Shown here piece by piece: positions 63,055 through 64,000 of a stretch of DNA of 64,000 bases; the first letter of the stretch is position 1, and every line of letters starts with the position of its first letter. A program made the position numbers and the translations under genes. Source of the stretch: Comamonas sp. lk (GTDB lineage Bacteria > Pseudomonadota > Gammaproteobacteria > Burkholderiales > Burkholderiaceae_C); the NCBI RefSeq assembly GCF_900564145.1, contig NZ_UOOB01000001.1, positions 3,226,754 to 3,290,753 of the forward strand, in the 5' to 3' direction. The notes under the pieces were generated by a model that worked only from the letters and a program-made list of their open reading frames with translations, did not search any database and was not told the DNA's origin.

Positions 63055-63373
63055 CACGCATTTCGATCAGCGCCCTGATCGTGTCGTCATGCAAGCGGAT
63101 GGTGACGACGCCGAAGATGGCAGAGAGGCCTCCGTCATCGAGCATGAAATCATTGCCCTTGTGCGTAATCTTGCCGCCGCCGTAGTAATACTGCCGATCA
63201 ATCGCCATTTTCAGCTCTGGATCGATCAATCCATGCTCTTTCAGGTAGAGCAAGTTGGCGAGTACCTTTTCCTCATCGACATCAAACTCCGCCAGCCTAG
63301 TGGTGGAGCCCCATGGCTGCGCGTTGACATAGTCTTGCAAGATGCGCAGTTGCAGCGCTCTGTCCAGTTTCAT
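62891..63373 (-). CDS. Hypothetical phage protein
   Basis: 160 residues from ATG 63373 (AGGAGGG in front). LQLRILQDYVNAQPWGSTTRLAEFDVDEEKVLANLLYLKEHGLIDPEL-type winged-helix-like start, then DRQYYYGGGKITHKGNDFMLDDGGL. MESDLAPPDKQKLIAQLRSLPVETIKHVVLKLVDLGLEKG looks helical. Resembles small phage regulatory proteins with a wHTH, function unknown. Confidence 0.7.
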   Translation of the reverse strand: MKLDRALQLRILQDYVNAQPWGSTTRLAEFDVDEEKVLANLLYLKEHGLIDPELKMAIDRQYYYGGGKITHKGNDFMLDDGGLSAIFGVVTIRLHDDTIRALIEMRVMESDLAPPDKQKLIAQLRSLPVETIKHVVLKLVDLGLEKGPQAIVSIKSWLGL

Positions 63374-63523
63374 CGACCCTCCTGTCGTTATTAAACGCAA
63401 GCCGTCATTGCGACATGCCGCTACCAGTTTACGCAGCAGGCCTTTGCCCGCGCTGAGACAAATCACACCGCCTGCCCGGCCCACTCCGCGCGGGCTTTTT
63501 TATGCCCAACCACAGGAGGCAAC

Positions 63524-63853
63524 ATGCGCCATACCGGCACTCTTTACCTCAGCAAAACACCACCACAGGCCAGCACGGCCCGGTGCGGCGCTTTTCAGTT
63601 GCAGATGCTGCTTTATGACCGGCTGGGCACCCACCACATCGAGCCATGGCGCGTGACGTGGACAGGGCGCAGCGCCCAGCGCTTTTGGCTGGAGCACGCC
63701 GCAACGCTCAAGCCCGGCACCGCTTTGGTGCTGGAGTTGGAGCGCGCGCAGATCCACACCCTGCACTGCCGCCCGCCACGTAGCGAGCTGCTGGCCACGG
63801 TAATAAGCTGCGCCGTGGTGCCCAGCCGCAGCAAACTTGCAGCGTATGGCTGA
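63524..63853 (+). CDS. Hypothetical phage protein
   Basis: 109 residues; AGGAGG upstream of ATG 63524. TLYLSKTPPQASTARCGAFQLQMLLYDRLGTHHIEPWRVTWTG, then LKPGTALVLELERAQIHTLHCRPPRSELLATVISCAVVPS: a small beta-rich, OB-like pattern. A GC-rich hairpin (GCCCGGCCC...GCGCGGGC) with a T run lies before the ribosome binding site. No family. Probably coupled to the next gene (8-bp overlap). Confidence 0.65.
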   Translation: MRHTGTLYLSKTPPQASTARCGAFQLQMLLYDRLGTHHIEPWRVTWTGRSAQRFWLEHAATLKPGTALVLELERAQIHTLHCRPPRSELLATVISCAVVPSRSKLAAYG

Positions 63854-64000
63854 GTTGCTGAGTTGCACCTGGGCCGGCGGCCCGGCCCAGATTGCCAAAG
63901 CCACCGTGGAGCGCGAAGCCCGCGAGGCCTATGCCGCCGGACTGTCTCCCAACGAGGGCTGCCCCTACCCTTTTCACAGCGCTTGCGGTTTGCACTGGCT
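63846..64000 (+). CDS. Phage protein, 3' end cut by window
   Basis: 51 codons visible from ATG 63846 (MAELLSCTWAGGPAQIAKATVE..., then AYAAGLSPNEGCPYPFHSACGLHW). It overlaps the upstream gene by 8 bp. No family recognised from the part seen. Confidence 0.6.
   Translation, partial: MAELLSCTWAGGPAQIAKATVEREAREAYAAGLSPNEGCPYPFHSACGLHW

Overview
The window is a GC-rich betaproteobacterial chromosome segment, most likely Comamonas or a close Comamonadaceae relative. This rests on the character of the housekeeping proteins (alaS, smpB, ratA, rnfH, guaB, guaA), a DUF4124 gene, and a hairpin repeat (core TAGCGCTT...AAGCGCTA) that I recall as common in this family. Nothing was searched; all assignments come from reading motifs, start sites and gene order.

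Layout. (1) 1-11.8 kb is core chromosome: a truncated periplasmic substrate-binding protein, alaS, a DUF4259 gene, smpB, the ratA-rnfH pair, a DUF4124 gene, guaB, a DIP1984-family gene, a Phd/VapC-type toxin-antitoxin pair and guaA. (2) 11.9-13.3 kb, just behind the 3' end of guaA, holds five copies of GATACCATGC in alternating orientation and a P4-type tyrosine integrase broken by a perfect 22-bp tandem duplication. (3) 13.4-23.4 kb is mixed: a RibD/DHFR-like protein, a nitrobindin-like barrel, a CPBP protease, a signal-peptide protein, a lectin-like lipoprotein, a strikingly AT-rich gene pair (Mrr-like nuclease candidate plus membrane protein, 18.1-19.9 kb), a Rha antirepressor gene with a C4-like antisense RNA, a universal stress protein and a Tat-type amidohydrolase. 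(4) 23.5 kb to at least 58 kb, and probably past the right edge, is a lambdoid prophage. From right to left it carries cI, cro, a cII-like gene, replication genes, terminase, a 4-kb cargo insertion, portal, protease/scaffold, decoration, capsid, tail and lysis genes. Its integrase is not in view and should lie beyond the right edge.

Prime candidates for unusual biology. A translationally coupled three-gene cassette (GHKL ATPase with a STAS-like N-terminus, DUF4325 STAS-like protein, membrane protein; 45.0-46.9 kb) is inserted between terminase and gpW and is AT-rich. The AT-rich nuclease/membrane pair at 18.1-19.9 kb is a second candidate defence module. A full-length chemoreceptor ending in a CheR-type pentapeptide (NWEAF) and a glyoxalase-fold protein occupy the position that rexAB has in lambda, between cI and the left operator.

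Regulation is unusually legible. Three palindromes of the form TAACCATGGTTA lie between cro and cI, and two more sit on a TTGACA promoter at 57.6 kb (PL/OL). A consensus LexA box lies at 58.24 kb, followed by a run of very small genes with strong ribosome binding sites. Both full Rha genes have a leader with a small terminated RNA complementary to a downstream segment, the design of the P1/P7 C4 antisense RNA. The comamonad hairpin repeat follows the stop codon of both Rha genes and of a Rha-like fragment.
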